In this document: piece by piece, positions 1 through 5,993 of the stretch
Layout of the letters: every line of letters begins with the position of its first letter
Numbering within the stretch: position 1 is the stretch's first letter
NCBI GenBank assembly: GCA_904398675.1
Contig: CAJFPI010000154.1
Location: 1 to 12,730 of the forward strand
Direction: 5' to 3'
Length of the DNA stretch: 12,730 nt
From: an uncultured Oscillospiraceae bacterium
Lineage (GTDB): Bacteria; Bacillota; Clostridia; Oscillospirales; Oscillospiraceae
Translations under genes and position numbers: made by a program
The notes under the pieces: model-generated
What the model was told of the DNA's origin: nothing
The model's input: only the letters and a program-made list of their open reading frames with translations
The model's database searches: none

Positions 1-497
1 ACAACCAGGGCCGCACCGTGGACTTCAAGAACACCATCGTCATCATGACCAGCAACATCGGCAGTGCCTACCTCACCGAGAGCATCCGTCAGGACGGCAC
101 CATCGACAGCGACGTGAAGGACCAGGTCACCGGCGAGCTGAAGAAGTACTTCCGTCCGGAGTTCCTCAACCGTGTGGACGATATCGTGGTCTTCAGCCCC
201 CTGACAGAGGCGCAGATCAGCGGCATCATCGACATCGGTTTCCAGGGCATCGCCAACCGGCTGACGGACCGGGAGATCTCCATGACCCTCACCGACGCGG
301 CCAAGGCATTTATTGCGCAGGCCAGCTACGACCCGGCCTACGGCGCCCGGCCGGTGAAACGCTATCTCCAGAAGAATCTGGAGACGGAGCTGGCGGAGAT
401 GCTGATTCGCGGCACCCTCTCCGACGGGCAGCACGTCACCATCGACAGCGACGGGAACAAGCTGACCTTCACGGTAGATCAGCCCCAGGAGGATTAA
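1..497 (+). CDS. clpB: ATP-dependent chaperone ClpB, C-terminal end (5' truncated by window)
   Basis: ClpB is a cytosolic AAA+ disaggregase that rescues aggregated proteins together with DnaK. Only about the last 164 residues are present, and the frame is already open at base 3. They cover the end of the second AAA+ module. Visible marks are the sensor-1 stretch IVIMTSNIGS, the arginine-finger segment FRPEFLNRVDDIVVF, and the sensor-2 region YGARPVKRYLQKNLE in the small C-terminal D2 subdomain. The acidic end (QPQED) before TAA is normal for ClpB. ClpC is the alternative, but the sequence after FRPEFLNR matches ClpB better. The gene ends 35 bases before a strong terminator. Family assignment is firm; ClpB rather than another Hsp100 is very likely. 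Confidence 0.93.
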   Translation, partial: NQGRTVDFKNTIVIMTSNIGSAYLTESIRQDGTIDSDVKDQVTGELKKYFRPEFLNRVDDIVVFSPLTEAQISGIIDIGFQGIANRLTDREISMTLTDAAKAFIAQASYDPAYGARPVKRYLQKNLETELAEMLIRGTLSDGQHVTIDSDGNKLTFTVDQPQED

Positions 498-531
498 TAT
501 ACCAAACGGCGCCTCGCCGCAGAAGAACTAA

Positions 532-572
532 ACTGCCCCCGGCACGCAGATGCGTGCCGGGGGCAGTATTTT
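532..572 (+). terminator. Strong intrinsic terminator after clpB, probably bidirectional
   Basis: Bases 532-547 pair perfectly with 552-567 (16 bp, mostly G-C, loop AGAT), followed by TATTTT. Read on the minus strand, the hairpin is followed by a moderately T-rich stretch (TTAGTTCTTCT). It may therefore also stop the convergent lrp-like gene, which ends at 603. Confidence 0.9.
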
Positions 573-602
573 GTCCGAAAAAGGCACGCGCCTTTCCGGG
601 GA

Positions 603-1061
603 CTACAGCCGCAGGCCCTTCACGTCCTTGATCCGGGAGAGGATAGTGTTGCAGCTGACCATAGTCACCCCCGGCAGGCGGTCCATCTCCTCCCGCAGCA
701 GCCGCTCCAGCTCCTCGTGGCCTGCCGTCACGGCGTGGACATGGAGCCGGTTTTTTCCCGTCACCCGGTAGATCTGTGTGATGCTCTCATTGGCGCAGAG
801 GCGGTCCGTCACCTGCTGCAGCGTCTCCGGCTCCGCCTCGATCTCAAAGTAGCAGGAGATGGCGCCGTTGATCTTCTGAGGGTTGATGACCACCGTGTAC
901 TCCTCGATGATCCCCTTCTCCTCCAGCGCCGCCATCCGCGCCTTCACCGCTACCCGGGAGATCCCAACCCGCTCCCCAATCTCGGAATAGCTCAGCCGGG
1001 CGTTTCCGGTGAGCAGCGTCAGGATTTTCTGGTCCAGCTCGTCCAGTCCGCTGAGATACAT
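603..1061 (-). CDS. Lrp/AsnC family transcriptional regulator
   Basis: This is a 152-residue DNA-binding regulator of the feast/famine (Lrp/AsnC) family, the usual length for the family. Residues 5-55 form the N-terminal winged helix-turn-helix (LDELDQKILTLLTGNARLSY, then IGERVGISRVAVKARMAALE). Residues 66-143 form the RAM ligand-binding and oligomerisation domain, with the characteristic ITQIYRVTGKNRLHVHAV strand-turn. Members bind amino acids or related small molecules and act as dimers to octamers. The ATG at 1059-1061 has a strong ribosome binding site (AAAGGAGG, about 8 bases upstream). The gene is divergent from a MATE exporter and shares a 140-base promoter region with it, so it is the obvious candidate to regulate both. 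Its ligand cannot be told from sequence. Confidence 0.95.
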   Translation of the reverse strand: MYLSGLDELDQKILTLLTGNARLSYSEIGERVGISRVAVKARMAALEEKGIIEEYTVVINPQKINGAISCYFEIEAEPETLQQVTDRLCANESITQIYRVTGKNRLHVHAVTAGHEELERLLREEMDRLPGVTMVSCNTILSRIKDVKGLRL

Positions 1062-1090
1062 GCCAGCAGCCTCCTTTGCCGTTTTTTCCC

Positions 1091-1119
1091 ATTGTACCGG
1101 AAATTTTCCCGATCCGCAA
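1091..1119 (-). promoter_or_regulatory. Putative promoter of the lrp-like gene
   Basis: On the minus strand, TTGCGG (1114-1119) and TACAAT (1091-1096) are 17 bases apart. The -10 box matches consensus at 5 of 6 positions and the -35 at 3 of 6. Its -35 lies in the CGCAAG/CTTGCG palindrome shared with the opposing promoter. Confidence 0.55.
1097..1111. promoter_or_regulatory. Candidate Lrp-type operator
   Basis: The 15-base stretch CCGGAAATTTTCCCG contains a perfect palindrome (GGAAA-T-TTTCC, 1099-1109). Compared by eye, it fits about 11 of 15 positions of the E. coli Lrp consensus YAGHAWATTWTDCTR. It lies inside the spacer of the regulator's own promoter, which would suit autorepression. The match is to a distant species, so this is inference. 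Confidence 0.4.
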
Positions 1120-1132
1120 GAGAGGGCTTGCG
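1115..1132. promoter_or_regulatory. Palindrome covering both divergent -35 boxes
   Basis: CGCAAG (1115-1120) and CTTGCG (1127-1132) form a perfect 6-bp inverted repeat with a 6-base spacer. The minus-strand -35 (1114-1119) overlaps one arm and the plus-strand -35 (1128-1133) the other. A protein bound here would affect both promoters. Confidence 0.45.
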
Positions 1133-1156
1133 TATTTTTCTGTTATGCAGTATGAT
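1128..1156 (+). promoter_or_regulatory. Putative promoter of the MATE exporter gene
   Basis: TTGCGT (1128-1133) and TATGAT (1151-1156) are 17 bases apart, about 45 bases before the exporter start. The -10 is good (5 of 6). The -35 keeps only TTG, which suggests a weak or activated promoter. Confidence 0.5.
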
Positions 1157-1201
1157 AGAACCAAAACGTAAGATGATACTTTCGATTTGGGGGATATAGC
1201 G

Positions 1202-2551
1202 ATGGAACAGGATTTGACCCGGGGGCCGGTGACGGGCACCATGCTGCGCTTTGCCGTGCCGATGATCCTGGGGAATCTGCTGCAGCAGACCTACAACGTG
1301 GCGGACACGCTGATCGTGGGCCGCTATCTGGGAACGGATGCACTGGGGGCCGTGGGGTCCGCCTACACGCTGATGACCTTCCTTACCTCCATCCTGCTGG
1401 GGCTCTCCATGGGCAGCGGGGCGGTGTTCTCCATCCGCTGGGGGCAGGGAGAGACGGAACGGCTGCGGGACAGTATTTTTACCTCCTTTGTCCTCATTGC
1501 GGCAGTAGCTGTTATGTTGAACGCCGGGGTATTCCTGCTGCTGGACCCGATCCTGCGGCTGCTCCAGGTGCCACAGGAGAACTACGGGCTGATGCGGGCC
1601 TATCTGTGGGTGATCTTTTTCGGCATCCTGGCCACCTTTCTCTATAACTACTTTGCCTGCCTCCTCCGGGCGGTGGGGGACTCGGTGACGCCGCTGATCT
1701 TCCTGGGCATCAGCGCGGTGCTGAACATTGTGCTGGACCTGCTGTTCGTGGCGGTGATCCCCTGGGGGGTAGCGGGGGCCGCCGGGGCCACGGTGATATC
1801 GCAGTATGTCTCCGGCGTGGGTATCCTGCTCTACAGCCTCCGCCGTTTTCCTCAGCTGCGGCCCCGCCGGCGCAACCTGACGCTGCGCCGGGAGAATATC
1901 GGCGAGATCAGCCGTTTTTCCCTTCTTACCTGTGTGCAGCAGTCTGTGATGAATTTCGGCATCCTCATGGTCCAGGGGCGGGTCAACTCCTTCGGCCCGG
2001 CGGTGATGGCGGCCTTTGCCGCGGCGGTGAAGATCGACTCCTTTGCCTATATGCCGGTGCAGGACTTTGGAAACGCTTTTTCCACCTTCATCGCCCAGAA
2101 CTACGGTGCCGGGAAGAGAGAGCGTATCCGCGGCGGCATCCGCTCCGCGGCAGTGACAGCGGCGGTGTTCAGCCTGGCTGTCTCAGCGGTGGTGTGCCTT
2201 TTCGCCCGGCCGCTGATGACCTTGTTTGTGGAGGCAGAGGAGACAGAGGTCATTGCCATAGGCGTACAGTACCTTCGGATCGAGGGGGCCTTCTATATAG
2301 GAATCGGCTGCCTCTTTCTCCTCTACGGGCTCTACCGGGCGGTGGCCATGCCCTTTATGAGCGTGGTGCTGACGGTGATCTCCCTGGGGACCCGGGTGCT
2401 CCTGGCCTACACCCTCTCCGCCGTCCCCGCTATCGGGGTGGCGGGGATCTGGTGGTCGGTACCCATCGGCTGGTTCCTGGCCGACGTCACCGGCATCGCC
2501 TACTACCTCCTGCGCCGCCGGACCATTGAGGGACGGCTGACCCTCCGGTAG
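1202..2551 (+). CDS. MATE family multidrug/toxic compound exporter
   Basis: This 449-residue integral membrane transporter belongs to the MATE family, which exports cationic drugs, metabolites or other toxic compounds using a Na+ or H+ gradient. The N-terminus (LTRGPVTGTMLRFAVPMILG, then NLLQQTYNVADTLIVGRYLG) is the hallmark MATE start. About twelve hydrophobic helices follow, and the second half repeats the first, as expected for two six-helix bundles. I chose the ATG at 1202, with GGGGGA seven bases upstream. An in-frame TTG at 1187 would add five residues but has no better site. The divergent Lrp-like gene is a likely regulator. The substrate cannot be inferred; it may be a metabolite sensed by the neighbour rather than a drug. 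Confidence 0.93.
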   Translation: MEQDLTRGPVTGTMLRFAVPMILGNLLQQTYNVADTLIVGRYLGTDALGAVGSAYTLMTFLTSILLGLSMGSGAVFSIRWGQGETERLRDSIFTSFVLIAAVAVMLNAGVFLLLDPILRLLQVPQENYGLMRAYLWVIFFGILATFLYNYFACLLRAVGDSVTPLIFLGISAVLNIVLDLLFVAVIPWGVAGAAGATVISQYVSGVGILLYSLRRFPQLRPRRRNLTLRRENIGEISRFSLLTCVQQSVMNFGILMVQGRVNSFGPAVMAAFAAAVKIDSFAYMPVQDFGNAFSTFIAQNYGAGKRERIRGGIRSAAVTAAVFSLAVSAVVCLFARPLMTLFVEAEETEVIAIGVQYLRIEGAFYIGIGCLFLLYGLYRAVAMPFMSVVLTVISLGTRVLLAYTLSAVPAIGVAGIWWSVPIGWFLADVTGIAYYLLRRRTIEGRLTLR

Positions 2552-2566
2552 GCGGCGAGGCTTGTG

Positions 2567-2612
2567 AAAAAAGGACCTTCCCACGGCTCTGTCGTGAGAA
2601 GGTCCTTTTTTC
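2567..2612. terminator. Bidirectional intrinsic terminator between the exporter gene and folA
   Basis: Bases 2567-2580 pair perfectly with 2598-2611 (14 bp). A-tracts on one side and T-tracts on the other make it work in either direction. The 17-base loop contains a second small hairpin (CACG 2582-2585 with CGTG 2593-2596). It serves the plus-strand exporter and the minus-strand thyA-folA operon. Confidence 0.92.
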
Positions 2613-2626
2613 CGGCATCCGCCGGG

Positions 2627-3121
2627 CTATGGCTCTCGGCGGGCATATTCGATGAACTGGTAGGCCGTCTCCCCCTCCAGCAGGATGGCCTCCGAGCGGA
2701 ACACCCGCCACTCCGGCATAGCGTCCAGGTTGGGGAAGAAGGTGTCGCAGGCGGGGTCCTGATAGACCCGCGTGATGGCGCACCGGCTGCAGTAGGGGAG
2801 GAAGGCGGCGTAGATCTCCCCGCCGCCCATGACCCAGACCTTCTCCGGATCCTCTCCCCGGACCAGCTCCAGGGCCTCCTCCACGCTGCGGGCTGTCTCC
2901 ACTCCCTCCCGGTGGAAATCGGGGCTGCGGGTGAGGACGATGTTCCGGCGGTGGGGGAGGGGCTGCCCGCCGGGCAGGGAGTCCAGGGTTTTCCGCCCCA
3001 TGATGACGGTACCGCCGCTGGTCATGGCGCGAAAGCGCTGGAGGTCGGCGGAGATGTGAAAGAGAAGCTGATTGTCCTTTCCAATGCCCCAGCTGAGGCT
3101 GACAGCTGCGATTGCGTTCAT
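2627..3121 (-). CDS. folA: Dihydrofolate reductase
   Basis: DHFR reduces dihydrofolate to tetrahydrofolate with NADPH, in the cytosol. At 164 residues the length is normal. Visible motifs are AAVSLSWGIGKDNQLLF near the N-terminus, the catalytic acid in HISADLQRF (Asp26), VIMGRKTLDSLPG (cofactor binding), RRNIVLTRS, and VMGGGEIYAAFLP (the Gly-Gly turn around residues 98-99). The Trp that normally precedes the catalytic loop (Trp22 in E. coli) is Phe21 here. The ATG overlaps the thyA stop in an ATGA, so the two are translationally coupled. That fits their biochemistry: ThyA makes dihydrofolate and FolA recycles it. Function is very likely; trimethoprim sensitivity cannot be judged. Confidence 0.95.
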   Translation of the reverse strand: MNAIAAVSLSWGIGKDNQLLFHISADLQRFRAMTSGGTVIMGRKTLDSLPGGQPLPHRRNIVLTRSPDFHREGVETARSVEEALELVRGEDPEKVWVMGGGEIYAAFLPYCSRCAITRVYQDPACDTFFPNLDAMPEWRVFRSEAILLEGETAYQFIEYARREP

Positions 3122-3948
3122 ACGGCCACCTCGATTTTTTCATCAAACGGCCAGGGGTCGTACCCCTCCAGTTTGAAACTGTCCACGGTGAAGTCGTAGA
3201 AATTTTTGACAGAAGGATCGATCCACAGCCTCGGCGCCGGGCGGGGCTCCCGCTCAATCAGCCTTTCCACGATGGGGACGTGCCGGTCGTAGATGTGGCA
3301 GTCGGCGATGACGTGGACCAGCTCCCCCGCCACAAGGCCGCTGGCCTGGGCCATCATGTGGACCAGCACGGCGTATTGGCACACGTTCCAGTTGCTGGCG
3401 GTGAGCATGTCCTGGCTGCGCTGGTTCAAAATAGCGTTGAGGGTATTGCCGGTGACGTTGAAGGTCATGGAGTAGGCGCAGGGGTAGAGGCCCATCTCGC
3501 TTAAATCGTGGTGGTTGAAGAGATTGGTGACCATCCGGCGGCTGGCAGGATTTTCCTTTAGGTCCTTCAGCACCCGGTCCACCTGGTCATACCACCCGTC
3601 GCTGTACTTGTGCTTGACGCCCAGCTGATAGCCGTAGGCTTTGCCGATGGTTCCGTTCTCGTCGGCCCAGGCGTCCCACACATGGCTGTGGAGCTGGTGG
3701 ATATCGTTGGACTTTTTCTGCCAGATCCACAGCAGCTCATCCACGCAGGACTTGAAGTAGGTCCGCCGCAGTGTCATGATGGGGAACTCCTTCCGGAGGT
3801 CATATCGATTCACCACGCCGAATTTCTTCACGGTGTGGGCCGGCGTGCCGTCCTCCCAGCGGGGCCGGACGTCCAGAGCGTCGTCCCGGAAACCGGTGTC
3901 CAGGATGTCCCGGCACACGCGGATAAAGACCTGGTCTGCATAGCTCAT
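3118..3948 (-). CDS. thyA: Thymidylate synthase (folate-dependent, ThyA class)
   Basis: ThyA methylates dUMP to dTMP using methylenetetrahydrofolate, yielding dihydrofolate. The 276-residue product shows FKSCVDELLWIWQKKSNDIH and VWDAWADENGTIGKAYGYQ. It also has the phosphate-binding pair SRRM (residues 136-139), the nucleophile in LYPCAYS (Cys157), QRSQDM (the Arg contacts phosphate), and the closing REPRP and EGYDPWP. The His usually following the nucleophile (PCH) is Ala here. The open frame extends upstream to 4155, but the start at 3948 has a strong AAAGGAGGAG site nine bases away and fits family N-termini. thyA and folA form an operon with a 4-base overlap. spmB ends 97 bases upstream, so some read-through from spmAB is possible. 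Confidence 0.95.
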   Translation of the reverse strand: MSYADQVFIRVCRDILDTGFRDDALDVRPRWEDGTPAHTVKKFGVVNRYDLRKEFPIMTLRRTYFKSCVDELLWIWQKKSNDIHQLHSHVWDAWADENGTIGKAYGYQLGVKHKYSDGWYDQVDRVLKDLKENPASRRMVTNLFNHHDLSEMGLYPCAYSMTFNVTGNTLNAILNQRSQDMLTASNWNVCQYAVLVHMMAQASGLVAGELVHVIADCHIYDRHVPIVERLIEREPRPAPRLWIDPSVKNFYDFTVDSFKLEGYDPWPFDEKIEVAV

Positions 3949-3987
3949 GGGGCTGCTCCTCCTTTGTGCTTTTGTTTTCCATGGGCC

Positions 3988-4016
3988 ATCATACCACAGA
4001 AGAGAGCCTTTGAAAA
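3988..4016 (-). promoter_or_regulatory. Putative thyA-folA promoter
   Basis: On the minus strand, TTTTCA (4011-4016) and TATGAT (3988-3993) are separated by 17 bases, about 40 bases before the thyA start. The -10 matches 5 of 6 and the -35 4 of 6. I see no terminator between spmB and this point. Confidence 0.45.
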
Positions 4017-4045
4017 GAAAGAAATGCTGCGCTGTGGGGTGGCAA

Positions 4046-4564
4046 TCAGTAAAAAAACAGCCGCACGGCGAAGGCCGCCGCCATGAACCCCACCAGGTCC
4101 GCCACCAGCGCTGCGGGGACGGCGTACCTGGTTTTCCGGATGCCGGCGCTGCCAAAATAGACGGCGATGGTATAGAAGGTGGTCTCCGTGCTGCCCAGCA
4201 TCACCGCCGCCACCCGGCCGATGTAGGAGTCCGGGCCGTACTGTGCCATCAGGTCGCTGCCCACCGCCAGGGCGCCGCTGCCGCTCATGGGGCGGATGAA
4301 GAGGAGGCCCGCGGTCTCCGGCGGGATGCCCACCGCCTCCAGCGCCGGAGCGAGCAGGGAGGCGAGGAAATCCATAGCCCCAGAGGCACGAAACATATAG
4401 ACTGCCGTCAAAAGCCCCACCAGGGCGGGGAGGATCCCCACCAGGACTTTCAGCCCCTCCCGTGCGCCGTCGGTGAGGATGTCGTAGACGTTCAGCCTTT
4501 TGCCGAGACCCACCACCGCTGTAATGGACAGCAGGGCCGGCACCAGCACTGCGGAAAGATCCAT
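4046..4564 (-). CDS. spmB: Spore maturation protein B
   Basis: SpmB acts with SpmA during sporulation. In Bacillus subtilis the pair is needed for full dehydration of the spore core and hence heat resistance. The 172-residue protein is hydrophobic throughout, with about five membrane segments and the nucleoside-recognition (Gate) domain found in nucleoside transporters. Family signatures are the N-terminal DLSAVLVPALLSITAVVGL, GAREGLKVLVGILPALVGLL, LFIRPMSGSGALAVGSDLM and VMLGSTETTFYTIAVYFG. The start at 4564 has AGGGGAGG nine bases upstream, and only 16 bases separate it from the spmA stop, so the two are cotranscribed. The molecular activity of SpmAB is not settled; a transport role is inferred from the fold. 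Confidence 0.94.
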   Translation of the reverse strand: MDLSAVLVPALLSITAVVGLGKRLNVYDILTDGAREGLKVLVGILPALVGLLTAVYMFRASGAMDFLASLLAPALEAVGIPPETAGLLFIRPMSGSGALAVGSDLMAQYGPDSYIGRVAAVMLGSTETTFYTIAVYFGSAGIRKTRYAVPAALVADLVGFMAAAFAVRLFFY

Positions 4565-4580
4565 AGCCGACCGCCTCCCC

Positions 4581-5150
4581 TCAGCGGATCAGGCGGCTCA
4601 GGAGCTTTGCGGCCAGAACGCCCGCTGTCACCGAGAGGGCGGAGGCCAGCCACACCGCCGGCAGGATTTCAAAGGGGGATGCGGAGCCGTAGGCGGCCCG
4701 CACGCCGGCCACCGTGGTGGGCAGGAGCTGGATGGAGGCGGTGTTCAGCACCACCAGCATGCACAGCTCGTTGGTGGCGATGCCGCCGCTGCCTTTTGCC
4801 ATCCGCCGGGCCGCCTGGATGCCCAGGGGCGTGGCCGCGTTGCCAAGACCAAGAAGATTGCAGGAGATGTTGGCGGATACGGCGGCGATGGTCTCCCTGT
4901 CCCGGCATGCCTCCGGCATCAGGCGGCAGAGAATGGGACGGAAGAGGCGGGAGAGCGCGTCGGTAAAGCCGCAGCGGTTCATCACCGCCATCACCCCGGA
5001 CCACAGACACATGATCCCGCCCATGGCCAGACACAGCTCCAGCGCCGCCCCCGCCCCCTCCATGGCGGCGTTTCCCACTTCATTGATGGTTCCGTTCATC
5101 AGGCCAAATACAACAGACAGGACCACCATCCCCGTCCACACCCATGTCAT
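4581..5150 (-). CDS. spmA: Spore maturation protein A
   Basis: SpmA is the partner of SpmB in spore core dehydration and is a membrane protein with a nucleoside-recognition (Gate) domain. The 189 residues include the typical start TWVWTGMVVLSVVFGLMNG, then LAMGGIMCLWSGVMAV, SANISCNLLGLGNAATPLGI and ELCMLVVLNTASIQLLPTT, all strongly conserved in SpmA. I prefer the ATG at 5150. The perfect AGGTGAT site (5162-5168) is correctly spaced for it, and SpmA homologues begin just a few residues before this Trp-rich segment. A GTG at 5165 would add five residues but lies against the ribosome binding site. A sigma-E-like promoter (5174-5202) lies immediately upstream. Confidence 0.93.
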   Translation of the reverse strand: MTWVWTGMVVLSVVFGLMNGTINEVGNAAMEGAGAALELCLAMGGIMCLWSGVMAVMNRCGFTDALSRLFRPILCRLMPEACRDRETIAAVSANISCNLLGLGNAATPLGIQAARRMAKGSGGIATNELCMLVVLNTASIQLLPTTVAGVRAAYGSASPFEILPAVWLASALSVTAGVLAAKLLSRLIR

Positions 5151-5173
5151 TGCCAATTTGATCACCTCGCTAA

Positions 5174-5202
5174 GGTATATGAGGCGGCTGTCCCATTTAT
5201 GA
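5174..5202 (-). promoter_or_regulatory. Possible mother-cell sigma-E-type promoter for spmAB
   Basis: On the minus strand TCATAAA (5196-5202) and CATATACC (5174-5181) are about 14 bases apart. They resemble the B. subtilis sigma-E pattern (KMATATT, 13-15 bases, CATACANT). B. subtilis spmA is reported to be expressed in the mother cell. The match is approximate and the leader would be only about 17 bases. Confidence 0.3.
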
Positions 5203-5217
5203 TGGCATCAGACAGCC
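5186..5217. repeat. Imperfect hairpin upstream of spmA
   Basis: GGCTGTC (5186-5192) pairs with GACAGCC (5211-5217). Inside, CCAT (5193-5196) pairs with ATGG (5202-5205), leaving a five-base bulge. No T-tract follows on either strand, so it is not a terminator. It overlaps the possible sigma-E -35 and could be an operator, or chance. The rest of the AT-rich gap 5218-5331 shows no gene or clear signal. Confidence 0.35.
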
Positions 5218-5331
5218 TGTGAAATGGACAAAAAAGCGTTATCTGGAATTTTTGATACGAACTTATTTTGCAAAATGCCGGAAACGAAAAGGATTTCGTA
5301 TTTCAGCAGAAAATCCAGAATATCCAATTAA

Positions 5332-5360
5332 TGGAAAAAAGTCCCATTTTTTGCTATAAT
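5332..5360 (+). promoter_or_regulatory. Upstream promoter (P1) of the abrB-like gene
   Basis: TGGAAA (5332-5337) and a perfect TATAAT (5355-5360) are 17 bases apart, and the -10 is extended by TGC. It lies about 130 bases before the start codon in an AT-rich stretch. Confidence 0.5.
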
Positions 5361-5393
5361 AACTTGAAATATTAGTATTAATAACGAAAAATG

Positions 5394-5422
5394 TTGACAA
5401 TAATCGACAAACATGCTATCGT
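5394..5422 (+). promoter_or_regulatory. Proximal promoter (P2) of the abrB-like gene
   Basis: A perfect TTGACA (5394-5399) and TATCGT (5417-5422) are 17 bases apart, with an extended -10 TG at 5414-5415. Its -10 overlaps the left arm of the ATCGTAA/TTACGAT inverted repeat (5418-5424 and 5454-5460). Confidence 0.65.
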
Positions 5423-5460
5423 AAAAACGTAATCATAGTTGGTGATGGGCCGCTTACGAT
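5418..5460. promoter_or_regulatory. Inverted repeat ATCGTAA...TTACGAT, possible operator or leader hairpin
   Basis: Seven perfectly complementary bases (5418-5424 and 5454-5460) flank a 29-base interval. The left arm covers the P2 -10 and the transcription start would lie inside the interval. AbrB-type proteins often repress their own genes, so an autoregulatory loop is possible; this is inference. Confidence 0.35.
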
Positions 5461-5492
5461 CAAACGCAAAAAAACAGACAGGGAGTGCAAAC

Positions 5493-5738
5493 ATGATAAA
5501 GGCGACAGGGATCGTGCGAAAAATCGATGAGTTGGGGCGGATCGTACTTCCGGTAGAATTGCGCCGCACCATGGATATCAACGAGCGGGACGCACTGGAG
5601 ATCTATGTGGACGGTTCTTCCATCGTGCTGAAGAAATATCGTCCCACCTGCATTTTCTGCGACAGCGTTCGGGATATCCATACGTTTCGAAACAAGAATA
5701 TCTGCGGCAGGTGCTTAAAAGAGCTGCAGGAGAAATAA
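5493..5738 (+). CDS. AbrB/SpoVT-family transition-state regulator with C-terminal Cys4 zinc knuckle
   Basis: This is an 81-residue DNA-binding protein. Residues 1-50 are a typical SpoVT/AbrB swapped-hairpin domain (TGIVRKIDELGRIVLPVELR, then EIYVDGSSIVLKKY), which dimerises to bind AT-rich promoter DNA and usually represses stationary-phase or sporulation genes. The rest is a short CxxC...CxxC motif (Cys53, 56, 71, 74; CIFC and CGRC), which should bind one zinc ion. This replaces the longer multimerisation tail of B. subtilis AbrB and is common in clostridial relatives. The ATG at 5493 has GGGAG seven bases upstream. The open frame continues upstream to 5439 but lacks a site there. Two promoters and an inverted repeat precede it, and it lies next to spore genes. 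Targets are unknown. Confidence 0.92.
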   Translation: MIKATGIVRKIDELGRIVLPVELRRTMDINERDALEIYVDGSSIVLKKYRPTCIFCDSVRDIHTFRNKNICGRCLKELQEK

Positions 5739-5759
5739 AGAAACCATGGCGATTTTTCA

Positions 5760-5788
5760 GGGAGGCAGCGTCTGCTGTCTCCCGCTTT
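5760..5788 (+). terminator. Probable terminator of the abrB-like gene
   Basis: GGGAGGCAGC (5760-5769) pairs with GCTGTCTCCC (5774-5783), ten pairs including one G-T, loop GTCT, followed by GCTTTTG. The T-tract is short, so termination may be partial. Confidence 0.7.
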
Positions 5789-5847
5789 TGCCGTTTCCAC
5801 CCTCTGGCGCGGGGGGGCGGGAAAATCGCGGCATATGTTTTTTCGTC

Positions 5848-5876
5848 TTGCACATGCCTGAGGGATTCGCTATAAT
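5848..5876 (+). promoter_or_regulatory. Promoter of the zinc-ribbon protein gene
   Basis: A perfect TATAAT (5871-5876) has TTGCAC (5848-5853) 17 bases upstream. Transcription would start near 5883, giving a leader of about 110 bases. Confidence 0.6.
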
Positions 5877-5890
5877 AGAAAAGAAGAAAG

Positions 5891-5962
5891 GGATCTGAAA
5901 GGGTGCGCCTGCAGCGGGATGGCTGAGAGAAGGGCGCACATCCGGTGCCGTCAGCAGATGAC
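5891..5962 (+). promoter_or_regulatory. Structured 5' leader with a THI-box-like CTGAGA segment
   Basis: GTGCGCC (5903-5909) pairs with GGCGCAC (5933-5939), closed outside by GGAT (5891-5894) with ATCC (5940-5943). A second small hairpin follows (GTCA 5950-5953, TGAC 5959-5962). The inner segment GGCTGAGAG (5921-5929) resembles the pyrimidine-sensing half of TPP riboswitches, but the other half is missing, so I do not call a riboswitch. Confidence 0.3.
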
Positions 5963-5993
5963 AGTGTTTTCATATGGAAAGGAGACAGCAGAT

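Noticed and set aside
3947..4966. 339-residue plus-strand open frame opposite spmA and spmB
   Set aside because: Its composition (runs of Arg, Gly, Pro, His) is typical of an antisense shadow, while SpmA and SpmB on the other strand are unmistakable.
5186..5217. Hairpin upstream of spmA as a terminator
   Set aside because: No T-tract follows on either strand and a five-base bulge weakens it.
5891..5962. TPP riboswitch upstream of the zinc-ribbon gene
   Set aside because: Only the CTGAGA half is present. The pyrophosphate-sensing half is missing, and the downstream gene has no thiamin link.
5919..5993. Upstream start for the zinc-ribbon protein, adding 25 residues
   Set aside because: There is no ribosome binding site at 5919 and it lies inside the leader hairpin, while AAAGGAG is well placed for 5994.
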